Assembly: GCF_013410215.1 (NCBI RefSeq)
Contig: NZ_JACCFQ010000001.1
Span: forward strand, 1,922,001-1,986,000
DNA: 64,000 nucleotides
Origin: Nesterenkonia sandarakina
Lineage (GTDB): Bacteria > Actinomycetota > Actinomycetes > Actinomycetales > Micrococcaceae
Direction of reading: 5' to 3'
Positions 28,676 through 37,715 of the stretch are shown piece by piece. Made by a program: the position numbers and the translations under genes. The notes beneath the pieces are model-generated. The model saw nothing but the letters and a program-made list of their open reading frames with translations, searched no databases and had not been told where the DNA came from. Within the stretch, counting starts at the first letter, position 1. Each line of letters opens with the position of its first letter.

Positions 28676-29329
28676 TCAGGTCTGGTCTGCGGTGGCGACC
28701 GTGTCTTTGATCTGCTCGCAGATCTCCCGCAGCGCCTCCGCTTCGGCGTCGTCCACGGCGGGGTGAAAGAGCTGCTTGATGTGTGTGGCGTGCAGCCGGG
28801 AAGCCTGCTCGAAGACTCGGTGCCCCTCCTCGGTGAGCTGGGCCGTCATGCCGCGCCGGTCCTCGGTGTCGGCGAAACGATCGATCAGCCCCCGCTTCTG
28901 CAGCGACTTGACCTGGTAGGACAGCCGGGAGGGAGAGAAGACCATCCCTGCGGCGAGTTCTCCCATGCGCAGCTGGTTGCCCTCCGCCTCGGCGAGCAGG
29001 AGCATCAGGTTGTAGTCGGTCAGTCGCAGCCCGGTGCTGGAGTGCAGGCGCTTCTCCATCTGGTCACTGATGATCGCTGAGGTCTCGAAGAAGGACCGCC
29101 ACGCCCGTGCCTTGGGGGAGGAGCCGGTGAGGTCGTGGCGCCCGCGCGGCTCACGCTCAGGGCTGGCCCCCGGTGTCTCTGGTGCCGGCCCTGCGGTGCG
29201 GCGCGCTGCGGTCTGCTCTGAGCGGGTCGCTGCGGTCTCCCCTGAGGAGGCCGCGGCGGGCTCATCGGGGGCAGCAGTTGCCGTCTCATGCGGGTGGTCA
29301 CCAGTGGAGTCTGTGGGTCCTGCGCTCAC
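28676..29329 (-). CDS. MarR-family transcriptional regulator with disordered N-terminal extension
   Basis: A 217-residue winged-helix regulator. After about 70 low-complexity residues, the MarR fold is visible: LTDYNLMLLLAEAEGNQLRMGELAAGMVFSPSRLSYQVKSLQKRGLI in consecutive blocks, with a wing DTEDRRGMTAQLTEEG. The recognition helix (SPSRLSYQVKSL) differs from that of the other MarR protein in this window. GTG 29329 has a purine-rich AAGGGGTGG site. An inverted repeat lies 21 nt upstream of the start and is a candidate autoregulatory operator. The target is unknown. Confidence 0.85.
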   Translation of the reverse strand: MSAGPTDSTGDHPHETATAAPDEPAAASSGETAATRSEQTAARRTAGPAPETPGASPEREPRGRHDLTGSSPKARAWRSFFETSAIISDQMEKRLHSSTGLRLTDYNLMLLLAEAEGNQLRMGELAAGMVFSPSRLSYQVKSLQKRGLIDRFADTEDRRGMTAQLTEEGHRVFEQASRLHATHIKQLFHPAVDDAEAEALREICEQIKDTVATADQT

Positions 29330-29349
29330 GATGCCACCCCTTCTCTGCC

Positions 29350-29373
29350 CTGATCGACTGAAGCTTCGATCAG
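29350..29373. promoter_or_regulatory. Inverted repeat upstream of marR, candidate operator
   Basis: CTGATCGA (29350-29357) and TCGATCAG (29366-29373) are perfect 8-bp arms around an 8-nt centre containing AAGCTT. The size (24 bp) and position (21 nt before the marR start on the minus strand) fit a MarR dimer site. Confidence 0.55.
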
Positions 29374-29384
29374 TCCAGTCTATG

Positions 29385-30071
29385 TCAGCTGCCCGGGTTC
29401 ACGACCTCCCCGCTGGCGACGTCCACGTAGACCTCGCTGCCGTTGTCCAGTTCGATCTCCCAGGTCACCGTGCCGTTCTCATCGTCGAGTTCGGCCTGCT
29501 CCGGGGTCCCGTCGGCCTCCTCGGCGGCGGTGCGCAGCGCATCGGCGAACTCGATCTCCACTGCGTCGGCATTGCGCTGATCGTCGGAGTCGACGTCGTC
29601 TTCTTCGGTGTTGCTGATCTCGAAGCTCTCCCGGTCCACATCCAGCTCCCACTCGGAGCCGCTGTCGAGGATCGTGAACTCGTAATAGCTGGACTCGGTG
29701 TCGAAATCCAGGACGACGGCGTCGGGGTACTCCTGCTCCACCGCGTCCACCGCCTGGTAGATCGCGTCCTCATCGGAGGCGGCGGAGTCGTCGGTGGCCG
29801 AGTCATCGCTGGAGGGGTCGTCGGTGGCCGCATCATCAGTCTCGGTGGCATCGGCCGTCTCCGTGGGCTCCCCGGTGGGCTCCGCCGTCTCCGAAGCGTC
29901 CTCGGTGCTCTCCTCGGTCGGCTCGGCCTCCACGGTCTCGGTCACGGTGGCGGTGGGCTGCGCGTCGTCGTCCTCGGCGCCCAGCTCGTCACTGGCGCAG
30001 GACGTCAGGGCGAGAGCGGAGACGGCGGCGACGGAGAGCAGAGCCGAGGAGTTGTTCCAACGCGAGTTCAT
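29385..30071 (-). CDS. PepSY-domain lipoprotein
   Basis: A 228-residue exported protein. A lipobox LTSC is at about residues 22-25 after a signal sequence. A very acidic Thr/Glu/Asp-rich linker spans about residues 27-100. Two PepSY-type units follow: AIYQAVDAVEQEYPDAVVLDFDTES to ELDVDRESFEISNT, and ADAVEIEFADALRTAAEE to GSEVYVDVASGEVVNPGS. Such proteins are thought to act as inhibitors or chaperones in the envelope; the partner is unknown. ATG 30071 has an AAGGAA site. The MarR gene lies downstream on the same strand after 55 nt. Confidence 0.85.
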   Translation of the reverse strand: MNSRWNNSSALLSVAAVSALALTSCASDELGAEDDDAQPTATVTETVEAEPTEESTEDASETAEPTGEPTETADATETDDAATDDPSSDDSATDDSAASDEDAIYQAVDAVEQEYPDAVVLDFDTESSYYEFTILDSGSEWELDVDRESFEISNTEEDDVDSDDQRNADAVEIEFADALRTAAEEADGTPEQAELDDENGTVTWEIELDNGSEVYVDVASGEVVNPGS

Positions 30072-30223
30072 GGTGGTTCCTTCGTTCCAGTGGGGCCAGA
30101 GTCTGTGTCGTGCTCCTCATTGATAGTCCCCCCACCTGCGTGAATGCTGAACGGCCGCACCGGATTCTCGTGACAGATGCGTTGCGTGTGAGGGGGCCGG
30201 TTGGGCCCAGCGGCTTTCGCCGC

Positions 30224-33200
30224 TCAGGGACCCGAGAGATCCTGGTGCTTCCACCACTGGATCATCTGAACCCCCTCCACCCCGATCCAGGCTGCGCGTC
30301 CGGGGGTCAGTCGGGTCAGGACCGGAACCGAGGCTCCGAGGGCGTCTCCCTGTGCCCTGCTCATCGGGCTGAGCAGGAAGTTCGCCGCTGCCCCTCGTGC
30401 TCGGTAGGCCCAGGGAAATTGGCTGAAGACACTGAAGTGAGGTGCCGCCGTGGCCAGCACCTTGCCTCCGGAGCTGAGCCACTCTTCGATGCTCCGGTGC
30501 TCCAGCGGGGTGCAGCGGTCTGCATCGTCGACCAGCAGGAGCTTCGGAATCTCGGGATGGCTGACCTCTGAGGCCGTGGCCTCGGCCAGCTCATCCAGAG
30601 TCCAGCAGCGCCGCTGGGCGGCGATCACGCGCAGTGCGTTGGTCTTCCCGGTCTGCGCCGCCCCGAGGATCAGCCCGACCTGCCATGAGCGATCCTGCAG
30701 CATCGCGTGTGCGTGGGTGAACTGCCGAATGCCCAGCGTCAGCGCGCCCGGCGGAGGGCCTGGCGTCGGGAGCTCGACCGACCCCGGCAGGGGGTGCACC
30801 GTGAGCATGGACGCGCGCCCGGACTCGGCAGCTCTGGGCGGTGTCCTCCTCTGTCGGTGATCGAGGATGTCGGTCACGAGCTGGATTGCGAGACCCGGCG
30901 GGGGGTGATCGGGGCCGACGAGGACACCGCGACCAGGCAGACGGTCTGTGGCGCGAAGCTTCGGCCAGAGGTAGCGGATCTCCTCGGGCACGCCGTAGGG
31001 AAGGTAGACCCGGCGGGGGAGCCGCGAGCCCAGCTTGCCGAGCGCCAGGTCACGTCCACCGCTGATCAGGGCGCTGAATCCGAAGCCAGCGCCCTCAGTG
31101 ATCAGCGCTCCGAGTCCTTGTTCGAACCCACTGCCGCCGATCGTGTGGTCCAACCCGTGCCACCGTGAATGCCCCGACATCACCAGGATCATCGGGACTT
31201 GCCCCTGGGGCAGGGCGATCCGCCGGCGTGTGACCCTGCGGTGCAGTTCATGGACCAGGTGCTGGGCCTCTTGCGGGTGATCGGTGGTGACCCAGGAGCC
31301 GACCCGGGGGTGTCTGCGGAACATCTCGAGGCTGTGATCGCCGTCCAACAGATAGACGTGGACCTCATGGGTGAGGGCCAGGAGCTGGCGCACCAGGCAC
31401 TGCAGAGCCGCAGTGCCCCCAGATTCGGCCTCTCCCAGCAGGGCGGTGCCCTGGCCTTCCCCCAGGTCTAGGCGGAGCAGGTGCTGTTTCTGATGCCCCG
31501 GATCATCGATCAGACCGAACTGGATCTCTTCTGCAGGCAGTGGTGCACTCAGGGTCTCCGGCAGTCCCGGGCAGATCGGCGTGTGCGGTCGGCGACGGAG
31601 CTGTTCGAGCAGATGCCCGTCCAAGACCTTGACCAGGTCCGGCGTGGTCTCCCGCCACCCTGGCGCGGCTGAGGCCGGTGACTTCTCGGGTCTTGCCCGG
31701 AGTTTCACCGAAGCGTCCAGCAGCTGCACCCCCTGGAACCCCACCGGGGGTTCCCCGGGGCGCTGTATCACCCCACGCCCAGGGATCTGGCGTGGGATAC
31801 GTCCTGGCTCGGGGGTTCCCACCAGATCACGTGCCTCGTCCTCGCTGCGCAGCCGCAGGCAGATGATGGAGCCGATGTTCGCACGGATGTCTGCGGTCAC
31901 GACTCCCTGCGGACGCTGGGTGGCGAGGATCAGGTGCAGGCCAAGTGATCGGCCCAGGGTCGCCAGTCGCATCAGTTCGTCCATGGCGGCAGGAAGTTCC
32001 TGCGTGAAGACCCGGAACTCGTCGATGACGACAAGGAGCCGGGCGAGTGGGGCATCCGGATGCGATTTCCGGTAATCGGCGTAGTCTGTGGCACCGGATT
32101 CCAGGAACAGCTGTTCGCGACGCGTCAGCTCGGACCGTACGCCTTCCAGCGCACGCTCCGACTGGGCCTGTGTGAGGTCCGTGACCAGTCCCAAGGTGTG
32201 TTCCAGTCCCACCAGTGGTTGGAAGGTGGATCCACCTTTGAAGTCGAAGAGCAGGAGGTTCAGCTGTTCGGGGCCGTATCTCGCCACCCAGCCGAGCAGC
32301 ATGGACTTCAGGAGCTCCGACTTCCCGGCCCCCGTGGTTCCGGCGAGCAGGATATGCGGCCCGTCCGCCACCAGGTCGAGGAACTCATCCTCGGAGGCGC
32401 TGCGGCCCAGCAGCGTTCGCACACTCAGCTGGGCGCTGTGCGTCATGAGGGGAAAGGGCAGGGGCGTGGCGTAGTGCAGGGGGATGCCGACGTCGTCGGT
32501 CGGTCTCGCGCTGTGCCGCAGCCCCAGCCTGAGGTGCTCGTGCAGGGTTCTTCGCGAGAGTCCGTCGGGGAGCAGGTCGGTGCCGACGCTGCGTGCGGTG
32601 CCTGCCTCGATCCGGTGAATCTCTCCGGAGGTGAGGTTCACCTGCCATCCGCCGTCCAGCGGTGCAGGCAGCTGTGGCCAGCCCCCCGGTGTCCGCAGCG
32701 CTTGGGTGCCGGCAGGGGCGCTCAGCAGGATGACGTGCCAGCCCGCGGCGAGCGCCGCCCTGAGCTGGGCCGGTTCCAGCCCAGTCAGACTGAGCAGAAC
32801 CGACGCTGGATCCATGGCCGAGCGTGACTCTCGAAGCTGCAGTGACGCCTGCAGGTTGTCCCCGGAGGCCATGGTGACGCGGGGGTAGTCGCGCAGTTCC
32901 GCCAGATCCACCAGGTCAGTCAGCCGAGCGTCGGTGTTCTCCCCAGAACCTGCGGTGAGCAGCAGCTCAGGGCCGGGATGAAGATGGTGCGTCAGCTGAG
33001 CCAGAACCCAGCGCAGCACACTGAGCTGCTCACGTTTCGGTCCCAACAAGACCGTGCATTCCGCCCCGAGGAGCGTCATGGCCGTTGCGGTGGCGACGCG
33101 CGCCTCGGGCAGATCCGGTCCGGGCTCGACCTTGCAGTCAAGGTCGACCTCGATCCTCGCCTCGCCCACGGTGACGACGACGCCGCCGGCGGCTGTGAAC

Positions 33201-34192
33201 GCCCCGCGGGGGCGGCTCCCGGCGCGCAGCGCTCGCACGGCGTGTCCAGGAGTGGGCAGGAGAGCCTTGCGTCGATGCGCCCATTGGGCGGCCGCGGCGC
33301 GAACCGCGCGGCGGAATCGGCGACGCTTCCGATGTCCGTCGACGACCGTGCTTCCCGCGACGACCGCCGACAGGGCGCTGAAGAGAAGTAAGAACCACAT
33401 GCCGGTGACCAGGACGAGCACTATTCCGATGACCAACGGTGCAAGGGACATCAGCAGAATCCTGCGGTGGCGCCCTGAGGGTGGCTTCTCCGTGATTGTC
33501 ATCGGTGGCAGGGGCCACGCGGCGTCCGGTGTCGGCGAGGGCGGTTCTTGGGCCAGCTGGACGCGAGAGCTGCCGAGGTCGACTGATGCATCGGTGCTCA
33601 TCCTCAGCTTCACCGCTGCCTCCGGGCGAGTCAGCGTCACCTCAGACGAGCTGACCATGATCCTGGCATGGGAGCGTTCCAGCAGAGGGTCATTGATACG
33701 GATATCTGCCGCGCCGCGCTGCCCAGTGCCTCGACCCAACACATGGACGCCCCGCGGGAGGTTCACCAACCACCCTGAGTCCGGGCCCGCGCTGACGCAC
33801 AGGCGCAGCCGAGAGGGTCCATGCCGACCCGTGGGGCGTCGACCGGCGCGCGGGTGCAGCGTCACGACCATTCCGGGATGGATGGCTGCGGACCCCGTCC
33901 CGTGATCCTGTAGCGGAACTCGATCCAGGGTCGCGATCCAGCTCGGGGCACTACTGACCGACCGCCCTGGCGAGGTCGAGGCATGGCGTGCCTGGACGCT
34001 GCGGATCCATGCAGACAGTGCTTCATAGATCTGCACCCCGGAAGGAGTGGCCGAGCCCTCCAGCAAGATCCTCACCTCATGCGGATGGGCACCGCCCGCC
34101 TCCCGGTGCAGCAGGTTCCAGAACGACTCCGGGACCGCCCCGGGAGCATGCACAAGGGTGCAGGCCAGGGCTGTTGAAGGTGTCGCGATCAC
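30224..34192 (-). CDS. EssC/EccC-like FtsK/SpoIIIE ATPase with FHA domain
   Basis: A 1322-residue membrane ATPase with the architecture of the type VII secretion motor. Residues 1-128 have no known domain. An FHA domain is at about 129-214 (VLGRGTG, then ERSHARIMV, the phosphothreonine-binding Arg and Ser-His present). Two membrane helices lie at about 246-284. Three ATPase modules follow. Module 1 is intact: Walker A GTTGAGKS (618-625), FDFKGG (649-654), Walker B VVIDEF (721-726) and ILATQRPQGVVTADIRANI. Module 2 has a broken Walker A (GEAESGGT, 920-927, no Lys). Module 3 has Walker A GAAQTGKT (1177-1184) and Walker B LLLVDDAD (1218-1225). GTG 34192 has GAAGGA 6 nt upstream. No WXG100 or other ESX gene is in view. 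The gene is divergent from the tad operon. Substrate unknown. Confidence 0.88.
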   Translation of the reverse strand: MIATPSTALACTLVHAPGAVPESFWNLLHREAGGAHPHEVRILLEGSATPSGVQIYEALSAWIRSVQARHASTSPGRSVSSAPSWIATLDRVPLQDHGTGSAAIHPGMVVTLHPRAGRRPTGRHGPSRLRLCVSAGPDSGWLVNLPRGVHVLGRGTGQRGAADIRINDPLLERSHARIMVSSSEVTLTRPEAAVKLRMSTDASVDLGSSRVQLAQEPPSPTPDAAWPLPPMTITEKPPSGRHRRILLMSLAPLVIGIVLVLVTGMWFLLLFSALSAVVAGSTVVDGHRKRRRFRRAVRAAAAQWAHRRKALLPTPGHAVRALRAGSRPRGAFTAAGGVVVTVGEARIEVDLDCKVEPGPDLPEARVATATAMTLLGAECTVLLGPKREQLSVLRWVLAQLTHHLHPGPELLLTAGSGENTDARLTDLVDLAELRDYPRVTMASGDNLQASLQLRESRSAMDPASVLLSLTGLEPAQLRAALAAGWHVILLSAPAGTQALRTPGGWPQLPAPLDGGWQVNLTSGEIHRIEAGTARSVGTDLLPDGLSRRTLHEHLRLGLRHSARPTDDVGIPLHYATPLPFPLMTHSAQLSVRTLLGRSASEDEFLDLVADGPHILLAGTTGAGKSELLKSMLLGWVARYGPEQLNLLLFDFKGGSTFQPLVGLEHTLGLVTDLTQAQSERALEGVRSELTRREQLFLESGATDYADYRKSHPDAPLARLLVVIDEFRVFTQELPAAMDELMRLATLGRSLGLHLILATQRPQGVVTADIRANIGSIICLRLRSEDEARDLVGTPEPGRIPRQIPGRGVIQRPGEPPVGFQGVQLLDASVKLRARPEKSPASAAPGWRETTPDLVKVLDGHLLEQLRRRPHTPICPGLPETLSAPLPAEEIQFGLIDDPGHQKQHLLRLDLGEGQGTALLGEAESGGTAALQCLVRQLLALTHEVHVYLLDGDHSLEMFRRHPRVGSWVTTDHPQEAQHLVHELHRRVTRRRIALPQGQVPMILVMSGHSRWHGLDHTIGGSGFEQGLGALITEGAGFGFSALISGGRDLALGKLGSRLPRRVYLPYGVPEEIRYLWPKLRATDRLPGRGVLVGPDHPPPGLAIQLVTDILDHRQRRTPPRAAESGRASMLTVHPLPGSVELPTPGPPPGALTLGIRQFTHAHAMLQDRSWQVGLILGAAQTGKTNALRVIAAQRRCWTLDELAEATASEVSHPEIPKLLLVDDADRCTPLEHRSIEEWLSSGGKVLATAAPHFSVFSQFPWAYRARGAAANFLLSPMSRAQGDALGASVPVLTRLTPGRAAWIGVEGVQMIQWWKHQDLSGP

Positions 34193-34419
34193 CTGAGATC
34201 CTTCCCGTCCTGAAGCTGCGCCTTCACACCCCAGGCGGCGGGCGGGATGCTGCACCGAGGCTATGACCCGGGACCCGGTGGTCCCACGGTGGGCGGCCAG
34301 CTGTGGAGAACCTGTGATCGTGGCGTGATTTCCACAGATATTGAACAATCTCTGGTCAGTTTGTGCCGGGCTGGCTATCGTGATCTCACCACATTGGAAT
34401 CAAAGATGAGGCCTAGCCT

Positions 34420-35646
34420 GTGGATGCTTTGACGATCGTTGAAGATGAGGTGCGGGAACAGATCCGCCACCGTGGGCTGGACCCTGCTGAGAATCCGCTC
34501 GGAGTCCAGGAGCTGGTCGAGGCGGCAGTCGTGGAATACGACCGCCGCTCCATGGTGACCGCCCTGCCGCTCATCGGCCCCGTCCAGCAGGCTGTGAAGC
34601 ACGTGGTCGCGGCCGTGGCCGGTTTCGGAGAGCTCCAGCCGCTCCTGGAAGACCCCTCGGTCGAGGAGATCTGGATCAATGGGCCCAGCGCGGTGTTCGT
34701 TGCCAGGGCTGGACGCTCCGAGCTCACCTCCATCTCACTGAGTGAATCTCGCGTCCGCGATCTCGTGGAGCGCATGCTCAAGAGTTCAGGGCGCCGTCTG
34801 GACCTGTCTTCCCCGTTCGTCGACGCCACGCTGCCGGATGGCTCCCGTCTGCACGTCGTCATTCCGGACATCACCCGCCGCCACTGGGCTGTCAATATCC
34901 GAAAGTTCATCGCGCGCGCTCAGACGCTCCAGGACCTGGTCCGGCGGGGCTCCCTGAGCACCTTGGCCGCGGAGTTCCTGGAGGCCTGCGTCGACAGTGG
35001 CCTGAACATCTTGGTCTCCGGTGCCACGCAGTCCGGCAAGACGACCCTGTTGAACTGCCTCTCAGCCGCCATCGGGCCGCGGGAGCGCGTCGTCACGGTG
35101 GAGGAGATCTTCGAGCTGCAGCTGGCGCTTCGCGACGTGGTGGGCATGCAGTGTCGTCAGGCCAATCTCGAGGGCGAAGGGGAGATCCACCTGCGTCGCC
35201 TCGTGAAGGAGGCGCTGCGCATGCGTCCCGATCGGCTCATCGTCGGAGAGGTCCGAGAAGCCGAGAGTCTGGACATGCTGATTGCGCTGAACGCAGGCTT
35301 GCCAGGGATGGCGACGGTCCACGCCAACAGCGCCCAGGACGCGCTCACCAAGATCTGTACGCTGCCGCTGCTGGCAGGGGAGAACATCTCTCGCAGCTTC
35401 ATCCTGCCCACCGTGGCGTCCTGCCTGGATCTCGTGGTGCACTGCGTGCGTGAGCGCGACGGCAGCCGTCATGTCGCCCAGATCCTTGCTGTGGGAAGCA
35501 GGGTAGAGGCCGAGACCATCGAGGCGACCTTGCTCTTCGAAATGACCGACGGTGAGCTCACGGTCACAGACTCAGCGGTCTTCGATCTCCCGAAGCTCTC
35601 GCCGAGACACCAGGCACGATTCGCTCAGGCGGAGACGCGGGCATGA
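34420..35646 (+). CDS. tadA: Tad/CpaF pilus assembly ATPase
   Basis: A 408-residue secretion ATPase of the CpaF/TadA type that powers Flp pilus assembly at the inner face of the membrane. The N-terminal helical part ends with PLLEDPSVEEIWINGP. Walker A is SGATQSGKT (Lys207), the Asp-box region is VVTVEEIFELQL, Walker B is RPDRLIVGEVREAES and the His box is GMATVHANSAQDAL. GTG 34420 is the only good start, with a weak GAGG site; TAGCCT directly abuts it. It heads an overlapping gene series with tadB, tadC, pilin and TadE-like genes. The partition-like TadZ gene that usually precedes tadA is absent; the FHA/FtsK-type gene occupies that side. Confidence 0.93.
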   Translation: MDALTIVEDEVREQIRHRGLDPAENPLGVQELVEAAVVEYDRRSMVTALPLIGPVQQAVKHVVAAVAGFGELQPLLEDPSVEEIWINGPSAVFVARAGRSELTSISLSESRVRDLVERMLKSSGRRLDLSSPFVDATLPDGSRLHVVIPDITRRHWAVNIRKFIARAQTLQDLVRRGSLSTLAAEFLEACVDSGLNILVSGATQSGKTTLLNCLSAAIGPRERVVTVEEIFELQLALRDVVGMQCRQANLEGEGEIHLRRLVKEALRMRPDRLIVGEVREAESLDMLIALNAGLPGMATVHANSAQDALTKICTLPLLAGENISRSFILPTVASCLDLVVHCVRERDGSRHVAQILAVGSRVEAETIEATLLFEMTDGELTVTDSAVFDLPKLSPRHQARFAQAETRA

Positions 35647-36500
35647 GCCTGCTGCTCGGACTGGGACTGGGATTCGGCCTGCTGCTGATCTATGCCTCCT
35701 TCTGGGCTCGCACCGCGAAGGTCTCAGCTCCTCGAGTGCGGAAGAAGAGAGTCCGCAAGCTTCTCGACGAGGCCGGACACCCCAGGGTCCCTGCCACGGG
35801 GGTCTTCACCGGGGTCCTGGTCTGCGCGAGTTCGGCATTCCTGGTCGTCTTGGTGCTGACCGCCGCGATCCCCCTGGCGCTGTGCTTCGCCGTCTTCGCG
35901 GGGATGCTGCCGGTGGTGGCCCTGCGCTGGCAGGCAGGGAAGCGTCGAGAGGTGCTGCGCAGCATCTGGCCAGATGCCGTGGATCATCTTCGCTCAGCGG
36001 TCAGGTCGGGGATGTCGCTGCCCGAAGGGCTGATCCAGCTGGGCATCACGGGACCGGAACCGCTGCGCGCCCCGTTCGAGGAGTTCGCCAAGGACTACCG
36101 GGCGGGACAGACGCTGAGAGTTGCGCTGGAGAGGCTCAAGCAGCGCCTCGCTGATCCGGTGGGGGATCGGATCGTGGCTGCCCTGCTGATCACCCGCGAA
36201 GTGGGAGGCTCAGATCTGGGCAGGCTGCTGAGCACCTTGGCTGAGTTCCTCCGAGAGAACGCGAGGACGCGCAGCGAGCTGGAGGCACGTCAGTCGTGGA
36301 CCGTGAACGCCGCGAAGCTCGCTGTGGCCGCGCCCTGGATCGTGGTGCTGCTGCTCTCCCTTCAGCAAGAGGCAGCCGAGGCCTACCGAGGGGCCACCGG
36401 TATGTTCGTGCTTGGTGCGGGACTTCTCGTGTCCCTGGTGTGCTATCGCCTGATGCTGCGGATCGGTGCTCTGCCCCAGGAAGTCAGGGTGCTGGCGTGA
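35643..36500 (+). CDS. tadB: Tad pilus inner-membrane platform protein TadB
   Basis: A 285-residue type II secretion F-domain protein. Hydrophobic segments lie at the N-terminus (LLLGLGLGFGLLLIYASFW), about 55-95 and at the C-terminus (LAVAAPWIVVLLLSL, GMFVLGAGLLVSLVCYRLML). The cytoplasmic domain between (DAVDHLRSAVRSGMSLPEGLIQLG to GGSDLGRLLSTLAEFLREN) is typical. It would form the platform with TadC on which TadA acts. ATGA overlap with tadA at the start and GTGA overlap with tadC at the end. Confidence 0.9.
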   Translation: MSLLLGLGLGFGLLLIYASFWARTAKVSAPRVRKKRVRKLLDEAGHPRVPATGVFTGVLVCASSAFLVVLVLTAAIPLALCFAVFAGMLPVVALRWQAGKRREVLRSIWPDAVDHLRSAVRSGMSLPEGLIQLGITGPEPLRAPFEEFAKDYRAGQTLRVALERLKQRLADPVGDRIVAALLITREVGGSDLGRLLSTLAEFLRENARTRSELEARQSWTVNAAKLAVAAPWIVVLLLSLQQEAAEAYRGATGMFVLGAGLLVSLVCYRLMLRIGALPQEVRVLA

Positions 36501-37441
36501 ATCATGCGGCGTTCGGCTGGGTGCTGATCTGCGGGATGCTCCTGGGGGTCGGCCTGCTCATGATCTTCCGAGCCCTTCCGGTGAACAACCGGCCCAGCTT
36601 CTCCACCCGGGTGGCCCCCTATCTGCGCTTCACAGACGCGCGGTTCGCGCTCACCGATCCCGGCGTGGAGTCCACCTTGGCGCTCGGAGCTCTGGCCAGG
36701 ATGCTCACACCGCCGATCCGCCAGGCGGGTCGGCACCTGGATCGCTTCGGCCTCGACGCCGAAGAGCTCCGTCACCGCCTCGGTCAGGCGAACTCGCGAC
36801 TGAGCCCCAGCGACTATCGCCTCCAACAGTTGGGCCTCGGAGTTCTCGGCGCGCTGCTCGGCACCGTGCTGAGTCTGCTCGGGGCCTGGGCGGGCAGCGT
36901 CAACGGGATCTCCGCGGCCGTCATCGTGCTGGGACTCGCCGGGGCCGGTGTGGCGCTGCGCGACAATCTGCTCACCGGCCAGGTCCGGCGTCGACAGGGG
37001 CGCATGCTCGCGGAGTTCCCGACCATCGCGGAGATGATCGCTCTGGCCGTCAGCGCCGGAGAAGGGGCTCCCGGGGCTTTCTCGCGTGTGGGACGACTGG
37101 CACGAGGCGAGCTGGCCCTGGAGCTGACCCGGGTGCTGCACCAGACCCAAGCCGGCACCAGCTTCTCCACGGCGTTGAAGCACATGTCGACTCGGGTGGG
37201 GTCCGCGCCGATCTCGCGTTTCCTGGAAGGGATCATCGTCGCGATGGAGCGGGGAACACCTCTGGCGGAGGTCATGCACGCTCAGGCCCACGATGTCCGT
37301 GAGCTGGCCAGGCGTGAACTCATCGAAACGGCGGGGAAGAAGGAGATCGGGATGTTAATTCCGTTGGTCTTCGGAGTGCTGCCCCTGACGGTGCTCTTCG
37401 CGATCTACCCGGGACTCTCGCTGTTGGAGATCGGCATCTGA
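36497..37441 (+). CDS. tadC: Tad pilus inner-membrane platform protein TadC
   Basis: A 314-residue T2SSF-domain membrane protein, partner of TadB. Hydrophobic segments: WVLICGMLLGVGLLMIF near the start, LGVLGALLGTVLSLLGAW and ISAAVIVLGLAGAGVAL in the middle, and LIPLVFGVLPLTVLFAIYPGL at the end. The cytoplasmic F-domain is visible in AEFPTIAEMIALAVSAGEGAPGAF, then GSAPISRFLEGIIVAMERGTPLAEVM. The GTG at 36497 overlaps the tadB stop by 4 nt; longer reading upstream in this frame lies inside tadB and is not used. Confidence 0.9.
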   Translation: MNHAAFGWVLICGMLLGVGLLMIFRALPVNNRPSFSTRVAPYLRFTDARFALTDPGVESTLALGALARMLTPPIRQAGRHLDRFGLDAEELRHRLGQANSRLSPSDYRLQQLGLGVLGALLGTVLSLLGAWAGSVNGISAAVIVLGLAGAGVALRDNLLTGQVRRRQGRMLAEFPTIAEMIALAVSAGEGAPGAFSRVGRLARGELALELTRVLHQTQAGTSFSTALKHMSTRVGSAPISRFLEGIIVAMERGTPLAEVMHAQAHDVRELARRELIETAGKKEIGMLIPLVFGVLPLTVLFAIYPGLSLLEIGI

Positions 37442-37520
37442 ACTGCGAACCACCAGGCGTCCAACACAGAAGCTCAGTGCACAGGCACCAACAAAGACAC
37501 CACAGGAGAAGGGGAAGAAC

Positions 37521-37715
37521 ATGTCGCATGGAGAGAGAATCGTCCAGCACACGGCGAGGGCCGCAGCATGTATCCGGGAGGAAGAGCGCGGGGACGTGCC
37601 CGGCTGGGTGATGATCACCCTGATGAGCGCGGTGCTGGTGGCGGGGTTGTTGGCCATCGCGCAACCGGCACTGCAGGGGCTGTTCAACGATGCCATCAAC
37701 CAGGTCTCACGCTGA
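37521..37715 (+). CDS. Small Flp-pilin-like protein
   Basis: A 64-residue protein, the likely major pilin of the Tad system: a short basic leader, then a hydrophobic helix (WVMITLMSAVLVAGLLAIAQPAL) and a short C-terminal tail (LFNDAINQVSR). The sequence around the presumed cleavage site is ERGDVPGW; Gly24 fits a prepilin peptidase site but the usual Glu five residues later is absent (Trp instead). ATG 37521 has a GGGGAAG site. It lies 79 nt after tadC. No prepilin peptidase gene is present in the window. Confidence 0.8.
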   Translation: MSHGERIVQHTARAAACIREEERGDVPGWVMITLMSAVLVAGLLAIAQPALQGLFNDAINQVSR

